Positions 10,425 to 21,992 of a stretch of 64,000 nucleotides of DNA are shown here, piece after piece. How positions within the stretch are numbered: position 1 is the first letter of the stretch; each line of letters starts with the position of its first letter. The stretch is from Pipra filicauda (lineage: Eukaryota; Chordata; Aves; Passeriformes; Pipridae). The DNA is taken from positions 82,187 to 146,186 of the forward strand of contig NW_024104893.1 of the NCBI RefSeq assembly GCF_003945595.2. The letters are read 5' to 3'. The notes beneath the pieces were generated by a model. It did not search any database and had not been told where the DNA came from. It worked only from the letters and a program-made list of their open reading frames with translations. The position numbers and the translations under genes are program-made.

Positions 10425-10795
10425 TTTTCCTCCATCCTGAAGACTCAACAGCTTTGCATCTTCTCCCAGCACACCTCAGCTCTCCACCTGCCTTGCAGTT
10501 GTTTATCTGCACCACCTCAGAGCCTGGTGCCACGGATACCTCAGTGCAACCCCTCAGGGTCACCTCAGTGCCTGGTGTGAAGGGGATGAGCCTGCAGGGA
10601 GGGGAGATGATGTGGAAGCCCATGTGTGGCTGCCTGAAGTGGGGACTCTGGGTTTCTTTGTCCTTCTAGAACCATCCCAGAACTCATCCTGCTTCTCTAA
10701 CAGTCCACAGTTGTACCCTAACCCTGTATACATGTATGATGCTGCCTATCCGGAGTGAAGCAGGAGATCCCACGTTCACTTTTGCAATAAAACCT
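10425..10795 (+). pseudogene. diverged type C 3'UTR relic with poly(A) signal
   Basis: It resembles the C1 3'UTR (blocks around 'cctcagagcctggtgccac', 'gagcctgcaggga', 'gatgatgtggaag') but is more diverged, and ends with AATAAA at 10786-10791. No lectin exons precede it, only the CR1 element. Confidence 0.45.
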
Positions 10796-10999
10796 TGGGA
10801 AATCCCCCCCGTCCCTTCCCCTGCTCCCCCTGCCACTTTCCATGATTCCATCCCAAATGTCGGAGCCTTGGAGCTCCCAGGGGTGACGTGGGGCTGCTTC
10901 CCAGTGCTCCCAGTCTGCCCAGTCACCCTGGAGGGCTTCAGGGGGGGCGATGGCACACAAGTGCTGCTGGGGGGGGTCCCACCTCACTTCTGTTTGTTT

Positions 11000-11560
11000 T
11001 GTGCTTCCCGAGTTGGGCAAAACCGATTTTTGGACTTTTCTGCCCGAACTCTGTCCCCCTCCTCCGCTCGGGCAAAAGGGATTTGGGGCCGTTTTTTCCC
11101 CCTTTTCGGAGGGAAATCGGGTGCGTTTGTGCGCCGCGGCCGGCAGGGGATGCGCACGAGCCGGGAATTCCCGCGGACATTCCGGCGGACATTCCCTCGG
11201 TCCTGTCCCGGCCCCGAGCGGCCCCCGCAGCCCCCGCGGGACCCCAAAATCAACTGTGGGGGCAGCCCCAGAAACCAGGACTTGGCCCCTCAGGCGCTTG
11301 GAGCTGCACGAGGGGGGTAAAGGATCCCCCGGTGTCCCCAGGAGCAGCTCTGCCCCCCCAGAACCGGGCCGTGTCCTGACCGATGGGGCTGAGGGGGACA
11401 AAGGGGGTGTCAGACAAGTGGGGAAAAACCCCCCTAAATGACCGGGGGGTGTCAGCTCCTCCTGCCCTGCCTGGTTCTGACCCTCCCATGGCTGCAGCAT
11501 TTCTGCCACCACCCCATCCCTGAGAGATGCTTTTTGGAGAAGCAACACCAAATATCACCT
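11000..11560 (-). promoter_or_regulatory. P block, inverted copy upstream of A2
   Basis: This is the reverse complement of 2036-2545. It includes the 12-bp repeats and the GGGAATTCCC palindrome at 11163-11172, and lies about 360 bases upstream of A2. Confidence 0.45.
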
Positions 11561-11917
11561 GTCATGTTTCAGCCTCACCCCCCAAAAAACCTCAATCAGA
11601 GGCTTTTTGAGTTAATTTAATAAATTAATTTGATTAATGTAATAAATTTCCACCTGTTCGGCCCAACCCTGCGCGTGTTCCTGCACCTCCAGGTGAGCCC
11701 CCCCCCTCCTCCTCCTGGCCGGGGACACCCTAAACCCTTTCCTCAGGCACAGGGGAGACTGAAGAATATAGAGATATGTTTAAAAAAAAACCCCAAAGAA
11801 ACATAAAAGGCCCGGTTGGTGCCATTTCCGGGGACCGGACGCGTGTTGGTCATGAGGTGAGAAGGTGTCCGAGGCTGGTGTCGCTCTCCGGACACGCCAA
11901 CGACCTCCAGAGCCACC

Positions 11918-14449
11918 GTGGCTGGGGAAATGGGTTATGCCAATCTAAGAAATCCTGAGAATGGACCTTCTCCAGATGAGAAATGTCCTGGTGAGTGTAT
12001 TTTGGGGGGAAAAAGGCTTATTTCAGGCCCTGGGAAGAGTTTTGGGTCTGTTATCTTTGGGATCTGTTCGCTCCTCCATCCCTGCGTTCAGGTTTCCAAG
12101 CTCATGGGGTGGCCTTTGAAATGGGATCTGGGATTGTCCGGAGCAAGTCAGAGACAGGAGAGGCTGGAAAATCTCCAGAACTGGAAGAGTTTTGTTTCCC
12201 AGACCCTTCACTTGGTGGCCAAAAGGGGATCCCAGGAAGCCCCAGGGGAGCCACCACCCCTGGGAGGGCAGCAAAGGGGCCGAGCCCCATCCAGACCCCG
12301 GAGGAGTCGAGGGCTGGAGGGACCCACAGCCACCAACTCCCAGCTGGAAACTGAGCCCGTTTGGGAGTTCCCAGGTCCTGCCCTCTGGCACTGGGTCCTT
12401 GAGGCTGCTCCCGAGGCTGCTGCACCCCCTGAGCCCCCCAATCTCCCCCGGGGGTGCTGCCCTGGCTCGAGCCCTGTCAGGGGGGATTTATGGCTTTGGA
12501 GGAAGCAAAGCAACCAGTAACTTCTGCTTGAACTCACAGCTCAGCACAGGGGTTTGGTTTTGTTTTTTTTTCTCTAACCCCCCAGTCTTCTTCATGTTTT
12601 TTAAGCTTAAATGTGACCTCTTCCAGCTCCTGCCCTGTGCCCGTGGTGGCACAGAGTCCTCCTCACAGCCGGGGCTCTGGGGCACCTCGTCCTGCTGGTG
12701 CTGGTGGTGCTCTGAAATGTGAGTGGTGAGTAACCAGCTCTTATCTCCATCTCACACCCTGACAAGATGCCTGGGAGCGGAAATCTGGGTTTGTTGCAGC
12801 GGTTCAGGCCCTGGAGGGTTGGTGCAGACATGAGAGCCAAGAGCAAAACCCCCTCTGGGCACACCTGGAGCATCCCCAGGAACAAGGGAGGAGGGCAAGA
12901 CCCGTGGGCTTCGGGCCTATTTCATTAACTGCAGGGCAAAACCCGACCTGTCTCTGTGGGGTTTGTGGTTTGGCTTCAACTTCTCACTTTGCTCCCAGTT
13001 TTTCAGGGCTCTCCAGGTCCTGAAAGTGACACCAGAGTTGAGATCCAGGCCAGGAACCAGACGGAGCGATGCATCTTCCCGTCCCTGGTGCAGTACTTCT
13101 GCCAGCCCCAGGGGCAGAGCCCCCCAGGTGAGCCCCCTTCCCACCTGGCTCTGCTGGGAGAGGCTCAGGTGGGACCTCGGGGGGCTCCTCCTGTGAGGAG
13201 ACCCTGCATTGAGGGTTCTTTGGCAAAAAGGAGCATTTTCAAGGAAGAATTCCCTTTTCCATGTGATTTTTGGCGGTCCTACCTCCCCGGAGAAGCACGG
13301 TCAGCCCAAGGGGGGATGTTTCTCACCACCCTTCCTGCACCCCAACCACCCACTGTGTCCTTTTCGTCACCCAACTGAATCTTCTTCCTCCCATTCCTCC
13401 CCCTCCTCTTTCTCTTCGTCCTCCTCCTCCTACTCTTCCTGTTCCTCCTCCTCCTCCTTCGTGGTGGCAGAGAAGAAAAACCACAAGGGTGGGAAATAAC
13501 TCAAGGGTTTGGTGCCTTTCATTTGAGGGGTCGGGGAAGACCTTGCCCACCTTTGGGGTGTCTCATTCATGGCCTTTCCTCCTCTCCAGCCTCTGCTGGT
13601 TGCAAGTTGTGCCCCCAGGACTGGCAGCTCCGTGGGGAGAGATGCTACTGGCTCTCCAAGGAATCGGGAAACTGGACTCGGGGCCGGGAAAGCTGCAAAG
13701 ATCAGGGCTCTGAGCTGGTGGTGCTCAAGAACGAGGCAGAAATGGTAAACAGGGAGGAAAAGGCTTGGAAAGGACCCAGAAGTCCTGGGGTTTTAGGGGG
13801 GCAGGGGAACAAAAGGCTCCCAGCAGCAGGAGGGTTTGGGGTTCAGAGCACGGGCCGCTTGTGTCCCACGGATTTGGGGGGTCAGGTTTGTTCTGTGGCT
13901 TTGCACCCCACGGAACTCCCCATGGAGAGATTTTTTTGGAGCAACTGGTTCCTTCCACGTCCCAGGAGAACATCGAGAGTGTCACAGGCAGGCGCCCGTG
14001 GTCGGTGTGGGCTGGGTTGAGGTCACGGCAGAAGGAGTGGACGTGGGTGGATGACACCCCCTACGACCCCCACAGGTGAGTGTCCAAGGTCTGGGGGGGT
14101 AAAAAGCAGCTTTGGTCCATTTGAGACTCTGATCCACGTCCACATATCGCTGGGGTCCATGCAAGGGTCTCTTATTCCTCTGGCAACACTCTGCAGACCA
14201 AGAGTTGGGGTCCTGGGGAACATTGGGGTCACAGGGCACGTTGGGGTTGGTTATGGGGCAATAAACCCTTTGTTGTGCAGGTTTGGGGACCTGCCGGAGG
14301 TGGATGAAGGGTGTGGGACCCTGAAAGGCAAGAGCTTGGATGTTGATGTCTGTGCCAGTGACCACAAGTGGCTTTGCCAAAAAGCCCCTTTCCAGCTCTC
14401 CCTGGCCATGGCAGGAGACGTTGGGAAGCTGGATGATGCCTCCACCTGA
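11918..14449 (+). pseudogene. A2: NKR-P1-like lectin copy with lost ATG and in-frame stop
   Basis: Six exons: 11918-11990, 12627-12725, 12999-13127, 13590-13744, 13930-14075, 14281-14449. Phases 1, 1, 1, 0, 2 agree. The CTLD is complete (CPQDW, RCYWL, WSVWAGL, WTWVDDTPYD, CGTLKGKS, HKWLCQK). Two lesions are visible. The start codon is GTG where A1 and A3 have ATG (the next ATG is codon 5). Codon 12713-12715 in the transmembrane exon is TGA where A1 has CGA (Arg). A 290-base pyrimidine-rich insertion (about 13211-13500) lies in intron 3. The tail reads GEMGYANL, an ITIM-like YxxL comparable to the KLRB1 tail; A1 and A3 have His in place of Tyr. Poly(A) signal AATAAA at 14807-14812. Expression of a shortened product is not excluded. 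Confidence 0.8.
13211..13500 (+). repeat. insertion with (TCC)n-like tract in A2 intron 3
   Basis: Absent from A1. It is bordered by 'gagggtt' and 'aagggtt', which could be a target-site duplication. The interior includes a CT/TCC-rich microsatellite. No element family was recognised. Confidence 0.5.
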
Positions 14450-14852
14450 CACACTCAGGCAACGGACCCCGTGTGGTATAACAAAATCATTTATTACAGT
14501 TCTTTCATGGTTTATCCACCTCGTTACATCAGCAGTAAATTCCAGTCAGTAGCTTTTCTCTATATCCATTTTTTAGTTAAGCATTCTCTGCCCCGGAGAA
14601 AAACACTCCCAAACAATTTCATGCACACACGGATACATCTCACCACGTCTGTATTCAGATTGCCAAGTTCCCCTTAAGTTTCTCCCAGAGTCACATAATC
14701 TCGCTTCCCATCACTTCAGTGTTATTTTTATGCTTTTACATTACTGTAGATGACAATAAGCCAAGCGGCTCCATCCCTGCTTTCCTTTGCAACCAAACTG
14801 TCCTAAAATAAACACACATATTCCAACACCCGTCCCTTCGGTGTCTTCACTG

Positions 14853-15192
14853 TGAGGGCAGTTCTGTGAGGGCAACTCTGTGATGATGGTTCTGTGAGGG
14901 CGATTCTGTGAGGGCAACTCGAGGGCGATTCTGTGAGGGCAATTCTGTGAGGGCAATTCTGTGAGGGCAATTCTGTGAGGGCAATTCTGTGAGGGCAGTT
15001 CTGTGAGGGCGACTGTGAGGGCAGTTCTGTGAGGGAGGTTTTGTGAGGGCGAATGTGAGGGGGACTCTGTGAGGGCAGTTCTGTGAGGGAGGTTTTGTGA
15101 GGGCGAATGTGAGGGGGACTCTGTGAGGGCAGTTCTGTGAGGGCAGTTCTGTGAGGGCAGTTCTGTGAGGGGGACTCTGTGAGGGCTGTTCC
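14853..15192 (+). repeat. 15-bp minisatellite
   Basis: Variants of 'ttctgtgagggcaat' are repeated more than 20 times. Because 15 is a multiple of three, long open frames appear on the minus strand; they are not genes. A two-to-three-unit relative is at about 30418-30460. Confidence 0.9.
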
Positions 15193-15329
15193 GCCATCTT
15201 GGCTCCCTCAGGGCTCCTTCAGCCACCCCGGCACCCGCGGACTTTCCCTCGGACCTTTCCCCACCCTGCATGGGTCAATCAGCCCCCGCAGCTTCCGCCC
15301 CGACCAGGACACAGGGACAGCGGTGGGGT

Positions 15330-15720
15330 CGTACAAACTTTAATGTAAATGGAATAAATAGAGGAGAGGGAAGCAGAGCGGCAGCACTGATACAGAAAGT
15401 CTGCTGAGGCCACAATCAGGACATTGTACATTCACATTCACAGTTTCATATAGCTTTCAGCAATGGAAAAATACTTCACATGTGCACATTCAAGCACTAT
15501 AGTGCTTGAATATAGTGCATACAGTGTTATGGATGTAGACTCCTAGCGTGTAAATATAAAGTAAATATAACTAGAGGATGAGGAAGACTTCTGGAGAAAG
15601 AAACCCCTAGTCCACGAAGGCACACGTCCACTTCCACATCATGTCCCTGCAGGTTCACCTCCTTGAGACCAGTTACTGAGGTGACAATGACAAAAGGCAC
15701 CGAGGTTACTGAGGTTGTGC
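15330..15720 (-). pseudogene. type C lectin 3'UTR relic
   Basis: This is the reverse complement of the C1 3'UTR, including the ATTAAAG near the 3' end. The coding exons are replaced by LTR-like and CR1 sequence, the same arrangement as in the other inverted-repeat arm. Confidence 0.65.
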
Positions 15721-15724
15721 TGAG

Positions 15725-15950
15725 AAGAAACCCCCCCCGTCCTGTTCCAGCACTGCGCCGCTCCATCCCCCCCTCCTGAGTCTCCCTTTCCAGGGAGAAA
15801 CAGATGGGGGGGATGGAGGGGATGGACAGGGGGAAAACGGGACACTAGGGAAAAAAATTCCAACATCTCTCTTCAAACCCAGGACAATATTAAACAGGAC
15901 AATATTAAACAGGACAATATTAAACAGGACAATATTAAACAGGACTGCCC
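15725..15950 (-). mobile_element. truncated LTR-like fragment with 17-bp repeats
   Basis: In minus orientation it begins with a TGTCCTGGGTTTGAA-like end, comparable to the LTR-like element starting at 50888 (minus) and the fragment at 29710-29880. A 17-bp unit 'aggacaatattaaac' is repeated about four times at 15887-15948. It is cut off at the type C relic. Confidence 0.4.
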
Positions 15951-15952
15951 CC

Positions 15953-16440
15953 AACGCTGATCCCTGGGGGACACCACTGGTGACCGGATCCCAAATGGAT
16001 GCAGCTCCATTCCCACCACTCTCTGGGCCCGACATTCCAGCCAGTTCCTAACCCAGCACAGAGGGCCCTATCCAGGCCATGGGCTGCAGGTTTTCCAGGA
16101 ATGTGCCCTGGGAGACAGTGACCAAGGCTTTGCTGGAGGACCTTCAAGGTCCCTCTGGATGCCGACCCCAGGGAACAGCTGGAGCGGTGCCAGGGCAGGG
16201 TCAGGTTGGGTCTCAGGAAAAGAATCTTCCTCCAGAGGCTGGTTGGGCACTGCCCAGGCTCCCCAGGGCAGTGGGCACAGCCCCAAGGCTACCAGAGCTC
16301 CAGGAGGGTTTGGATGATCCTCTGGGGCACAGGGGGTGACTCCTGGGGATGGGCCTGGGCAGGGCTGAGGGTTGGACTTGACGATCCTTGTCAGGTCCCT
16401 TCCAATACAAGATATTTTTGAGATATTCAGCGAAAATTTC
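15953..16440 (+). mobile_element. CR1 LINE fragment
   Basis: It contains 'ccctgggggacaccactggt' and the CR1 tail 'gggttggacttgacgatcc'. It is the inverted counterpart of 29205-29690. Confidence 0.75.
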
Positions 16441-16518
16441 CCAGCCAGACAACTGAGATGTTCCCCCAGCAGTTCCAGTTGCAGTGCTGGGGTGAAGCTC
16501 CCTCATCTGGTTGGAGAT

Positions 16519-18220
16519 CTAGGGTGAAACTCCTGTTTTGGGGTCTCTTAATTTCCCCTTCCACAGGACATAGTCATTGGGGCGGCTGCAGATCCAGTTC
16601 TTCTCCGTGTGGCACAGGGACGAGCTGATCCACCAATAGTACAGGTACCCACAGGGTCCCTCACCCCGCACCTCAAACCTGCAAATGGCAACGGGACCAG
16701 AGTCAGAAAGGGAAAAGGAAAAGAAGGAAACTCCCCCTCAAAAAGAAATTAAGAAGAGTTGGGATTTCCCCTCTGGCAGAGAAGAGCTTTGGCTGGGGGG
16801 GGTCTCTAATTCTCTGATCAGGGTTGGGGGGCAGCGACCTCGGCCCATCCCAACCCCCCATGGAAAGCCAGGAGCTGCCTGGACACGGGGCAGGAGAAGG
16901 TGCCCATCCCAGGATGGGGCATCCCAGACTCCAGGAAATCCCTGGGGCCCACCCCGGGGCTCCAGCACGGACACAGGGACCCACCTGCCGTTCAAGGCCG
17001 TGCCATTGATCCACTCCCAGCCGTTATCCCTCATTCCCAGCCCGATCCAGTGGTTTGCTTCGCCTTTATAGCGCAGAAGGAAGGCCTGGAAGGCAAAGAA
17101 ATGTTGGCTTTGGCCAGTCTTGCCTTCCCCACCTCCTCTTTCCCTCCTGTGTCCACCCCCAGCCAGACCTGGGGCTTTTCCCAAGGGGTTGGCTCCCGGC
17201 TCCAGCACTGGCAGCACTTTGGGGCCAGCCTGGGGGGTTTGGGGCTGGTTTTATCCTCTTGGTTTCCCTGTGTTTCCCACCCCGGTGCTGCTGCAGAGGC
17301 TCAAGCCCAGTCCTCACCAGTTCATCCCAGTCCTCACCAGTTCATCCCAGTCCTCACCAGTTCCTCCCTGGTGCTTATGGTGGCCAGGGAAGCTCCCAGG
17401 GCCTCACACCTTTCCTGGCCCGTGGTCCAGTTGCCCTCAGGCTCAGAAAAATAATAGCATTTTCCTTGGAAACCAGGCCAGGTGTCTGGGCACACGTGGG
17501 AGAATTCCGGCTCACGGAAAGGGGGTCTCACACTGAGAACTGAAACACAGAAAGCTGAGTCAGACACGTGGGCAGCCCTGAAAAGCAGCAAAATGGGGTT
17601 GATTCCTTGGTTTATTCCAGCAGCTGGAAGAGGAAATTGGGGGATGATGCTCTTGGAAAAGGTGTGACCGAGTGAGGAGCAGGTGCCTGGAGCAAAGTGC
17701 AGGGAAAAAGGGAGTCACCCACTTTAGGAGCCTCCCTTGATGCTGGGAAAGTCCCAGGATCCTCCCATCTCCCAAAACAGAGGTGCCTGGCCCGGATCCT
17801 CCCCGAGGGGGTGCCTGGGTGGGACTCACCAGTCACTGCTCCAGCCAGGCTCAAGCTGAGGATCCCCAGGAACACACTCAGAGTGAGGAGAACACGCACC
17901 TTGGGGGATGTTCTCCGGTCTGGCTCGGTTCTGTAGGACCCTGGGGCAGGAAAGAGCAGGGTGAGGATGGCCTGGCTCCTCTCCCCTCTGCTTTGCCCTC
18001 CTGTGCTGGACCCTCAGTCCATTCCCAGCCCCACTCAGGCCCATCCAGGCCCCCCCACTGGTGCTGCCCCAGAGCGAGATGCTCTTTCCACACCCCGCCC
18101 TCCCCTGGAGCTTTTGGTTTTCCCAGCATTACCACATTTGGACTGTTCCTCTGGATCACTGCAGGTGTTCAGGGCTTCCTCCTGCCTTGAAGAATTTGGC
18201 TTTTGGGTTTCTTTCCCCAT
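16519..18220 (-). CDS. B2: CLEC2D/B-lec-like C-type lectin, complete
   Basis: 213-residue type II lectin-like protein, intact throughout. Exons (minus): 18133-18220 (tail, MGKETQKPNSSRQEE; donor G/GTAATG), 17830-17940 (transmembrane, VFLGILSLSLAGAV), 17358-17539 (CPDTWPGFQGKCYYFSEPEG), 16985-17085 (LLRYKGEANHWIGLGM, WEWINGT), 16519-16678 (CGYLYYWWISSSLCHTEK, NWICSR, stop TAG). Phases 1, 1, 0, 2 are all correct. The CTLD closely resembles mammalian CLEC2D, the ligand of NKR-P1A; membrane ligand function is inferred. This is the one undamaged type B copy: B1 has a broken donor and B3 a stop. Two copies of the putative 5' noncoding exon lie upstream (about 19976 and 20672). It is convergent with A2. 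Confidence 0.87.
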
Positions 18221-18375
18221 CCTTGCAGAGAAGCCTCAGGGCCCGGGGCTGACGTTCCCTGGGCTCTGTGGGGTGGATGCACTCAGCAGCCTGGGGTGGA
18301 AGGAGAGGAGAGGCTGAGGGGACCTGCAGGGAGCTGAGAGCTCCTGGGCCACAGCCCAGTCAGCCACCCCCGGAG

Positions 18376-18478
18376 TGTTTGGTTTTCCCAGCATTACCAC
18401 ATTCACACTGTTTCTCTGGATCACTGCAGGTGTTCAGTGTTTCTTCCTGGCTTGAAGAATTTGGCTCTTGGGGCAGCC
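18376..18478 (-). pseudogene. duplicated exon 1 relic upstream of B2
   Basis: The minus strand resembles the B exon 1 (EPNSSSQEETLNTCSDPEK-like) and keeps the G/GTAATG donor, but the ATG region is replaced by unrelated sequence. It is a tandem duplicate of exon 1 about 240 bases from the real one. Confidence 0.6.
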
Positions 18479-18499
18479 CTGACAGGGTAGGGTCTGTCC

Positions 18500-20760
18500 C
18501 AAGCTGAACACACATCTGGGAGAGGAGGCGGCACAAAGGACAGAGGGAGGGGAAAAGATAAGGAAGGGAAAGAAAGGGGAGGGACTAAGATTAAAGAGGA
18601 AAAAACAATCCCAAACAAATTAAGCAGAAAGGAAAGAGAAAGACAAGTTTAAAGGCACTTTAACTATTAAATAAATAAGTCATTGAGAGCTCGCAGGTTT
18701 GCAGGGGACAGGAGCCTGTTCAGGGCTCAGGAGAGCCACTGAGGGCTCGGAGCACAGTTTGTGCTTTGGGGGCCCTTTTGCAAAAACACACAGGGTGGAA
18801 AGTAGGTTGTAACAGTTCACAGCACCTGTTCTGCTCGGGTTTTCTGTTTGTGGCTCCCCATGAGCTTCTTTTGCTCTGGTTCCCCCCCCTCCCCGTGCCC
18901 ACTGTTGTAGGAGCACGACCTGGTTCCCTGCACCCCCAACCAACAGGGACAGCAGCTTTTGGTCCTCTTGGGTCTTCTGTAAGTTACCAGAACCAAATGG
19001 ACCAACAGAAGCTCATCAGGAACATGTCCTGATAAAACAGCAATATTTCATTGCAAGGTGAGCTCTGAAAGCTGCAAAGGGGCAGATTTGTTTGTGGGTA
19101 AATGGATGTGAAAAAAAGCACAAAGCGGTTCCCTCAGAGGGGATTTGCAGGAGGAAACTCAAGGAGTGCTCAGATGCAGCATTTCCAGAGCCGTGAGAGG
19201 GTTAAATTGGTAGGAGAAAGGAACAAAACCAGGATGAGCCAGAAGAGGGTGGTGCTTCAGCACCCTCAGATTTTCCAAAGCTGAACAGGACAAAGTTCAG
19301 AAATGAAAAGAAGTCATATCTTGAGATGGCAGAAGTCCAAGTGCACAAGTTCAGCCCCCTCATTTCAAGCCAAAATTTCAGTCCTACTTTAATTTCTGCG
19401 TCACAGTGTCAACAAAACAATTCAACAAATTCCCTTAAAAGGACCCCCAAAGGTTCACGTTGTAAGACCGCCCCTGGTGCAGCCCGAGCTCCCGCCCAGG
19501 TTCAATCCCTCCCAAGCCCACTGTGTTTTCCAGCTGATTTGCTCCAGCTCCCCCCAAAATCACTGTTTAACAAATTAAAGTCCTTTTTATATCGTTATTT
19601 GCCTCTTTTCACCACGACTTTCTCATTTCTCTTCCCAAGAAGCAACCCTGTCAGCAACAAGTGGCTGAAAAAACCCAACAAAACCACTGAAGAAGCAGCA
19701 AAAATGACAAACCAGCCCAACCCCACAGCAGACACTCAAACCAACCCCATGGCAGCAAAAGCCTCACCAAACCCAGATGTAAAACTGTGACTTTTGGGGT
19801 TTATTCTCCCCTTCCCCTTCAATGTGCCACGTTTAATTAATCAGGTGGTCATTGCAGCCCCCCCAGAGACAAGACCATGATGTGGGGGCTCAGCCCTGTC
19901 CCAGCCGCGGCTTACTTGGCAGGGAGCACCCACCACCCCGAGTTTGGCAGCCCAGGGGCTGCTCTGGAGTACTCACCTTGACAGGGCAGCTCTCAATGTG
20001 TGGGAGATTTCTCTGAACTGAGTCATTTGAGCCACTGAGCTGGGGAGGAGAGTCAACCACAGAGGCCTGGTTTTGACTTTACAGCTCTCTGGCCTGTTCC
20101 CTTGCAAAGCCATGGGGGAATGTTTCATACTTTTACAAATCGGGCAGTACTGGCTGTTCTCCAGCAGATCCTGGTGTGATTCATCCAAGGAACAAAGGCA
20201 TTTGTTTTGCACCTTGCTTGCTTAAAAATATTTAAAGGTTCCCAACCAAGTGAGATGTCATGGGCTCGCCTTGGTTGGTGCCAGATGCTGCTCTGTCACC
20301 CCCTCCTCACCTGTGCAGGGGACAGAATTATTCCAAACTTTCACCCCGTGAAAGCTGTACAGTTCGGAACCAGAAGAAATTAGAAGCTGTTGGAGATTTA
20401 TGACCACCATCGTGACATCTGAGAAACCTGGGGGGAGGTTTTTGGCTGAAGGGGTCCCATGTGGCTGCTGGCCTATAAGGCTGGGATGGAGGCCCTGCAC
20501 TTTAAATACCATAAAAGATGGACCAGAATACACCCAACCAACCACAAATATTGACATAATAATATTTATGACCTTGTTATACAGCCCTGTCCCAGCCGTG
20601 GCTCACTGTGGGCAGGGAGCACCCACCACCCCGAGTTTGGCAGCCCAGGAGCTGCTCTCAAGAACTCACCTCGCAGGGCAGCTCTCAGTGACTGTGAGAT
20701 TTCGCGGTAGGGTCGGTTTAGTCATAAACTAGGAAACAAACTCCGCAACTGACACAATTT
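18500..20760 (-). other. B2 upstream duplicated module, no further gene seen
   Basis: This is the inverted counterpart of about 24.4-27.0 kb. It includes two copies of the 'CTGCC...AAG/GTGAGTACT' donor module. An open frame at 19326-19790 (plus) is broken in the sister copies and is not supported as a gene. Paired ATTGGCTG motifs (inverted CCAAT) at about 20830-20870 mark a possible promoter, matching the CCAAT pair near 33937-33975. Confidence 0.4.
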
Positions 20761-21992
20761 CAATTGTTTTTTGCTCTTCTCCAGCAGCTTCTCAGTGTGG
20801 TTTAATTGACATCAGGACACATCGCTTCCCATTGGCTGTCGGGGGCTCTCCATCGCTTCCCATTGGCTGTTCTCCGATCTCCCTCCCTGGCTCTGCCGTG
20901 TGGGTGTGAAACGGGACGTGTGTGACTCACTGGCCCTTTCGCCGCCGCCGAGCTTTTTCTTTCGTCATCGTTTTACTGTTTATTGCCTTCCCCACCTGTC
21001 CCTCGTGCCCCGTCCAGCGCCGGTAGCCCTGTCCCTTCCCCTTCTCCCTCCGCCGCGTTCCATCCCGGCTCTCGGAGCCTTGGAGCTCCCGGGGGTGACG
21101 GGAGGCTGAGCCCCTTCCCAGTGCTCCCAGTGTGCCCAGTCACCCTCCAGCACCCCGGGGAGGGCTTCGGGGGGGAGACGGCACACAAGGGCTGCTGGGA
21201 GGTCCCACCTCACTTCTGGGTGGTTTGTTCTTCCCAGGCTGGGCAAAACGGATTTTTGGAGTTTTCTGCCCGAACTCTCTCCCCCTCCTCCACTCGAGCA
21301 AAGGGATTCGGGGCCGTTTTCCCTTTTTGGGGCAAATAAAACCGATGGGTCAAGCCCCAGCAGGACGCAGCAGCCCTGCAGCCTGCGGAGCCTGGGCTGG
21401 CCTGTGCCTGGCAGAGAAAAAAAGGAGATCAGGGACTAATTCATCAGTGGCTAATTAGCCTAATAAAATTGCTCCTCATTAGAGGTCAAGAGAAGTGGGG
21501 CTTCCTGCTGAGCCGATGTTACCCTACAGACATGGCTGGGAAAACCAGGCATGAGCTCCGTGAAACTGCGTCTATTTTTGGACAGAACTGGTGCTTTATT
21601 CAGCAATTCTCTCATTTTGCTCTCCTTTTGATGATATTTTATTGATTCTTATCTCTTAGAGATCTCGATCAACACCTTGATCTCTTATTTTCACCATTTT
21701 TAGGAGGGGGGTGTGAGGAGTGGTTTCTCTCTCCCAGCACCTCGTGCTGTGGCTCCTTGTCCTCCTTGTCCCTTCCCGTGGGTTTCCTTCCTCTGGGCAC
21801 AGACCCCCGACCCCCCCACCCCTCAAGGGACCGTCAGGACGAGTCCCCCCAGCAGTTGTGGGGCTTTGGTTTGGGTACAGGAAGCTCCGAACCCGCTGCC
21901 TGTTCACACCAGCCCGGGGGGGCAGCGGCGCTTTGGCTTCCTGTCCCTTCCTCCTGTGACCACTGCGGGTCCCCGGCGCTGAGCGGCGGGAC
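20761..21992. other. spacer between inverted-repeat arm and gene D
   Basis: 20.9-21.35 kb retains sequence like 10.85-11.1 kb and 33.75-33.85 kb (shared 3' part of the P region). 21.36-21.99 kb is mostly unique and should hold the D promoter. No TATA or further exon was recognised. Confidence 0.35.

Noticed and set aside
14853..15192. CRISPR-like regular repeats
   Set aside because: There are no unique spacers; units are contiguous, in a vertebrate genome.
14741..15271. Minus-strand frame with repeated LPSQNCPHR-like peptides
   Set aside because: It is a translation of the 15-bp minisatellite; unit length is a multiple of three.
19326..19790. 154-residue frame in the B2 upstream module
   Set aside because: The sister modules at 2.7, 25.4 and 34.4 kb do not keep it open, and no domain was recognised.
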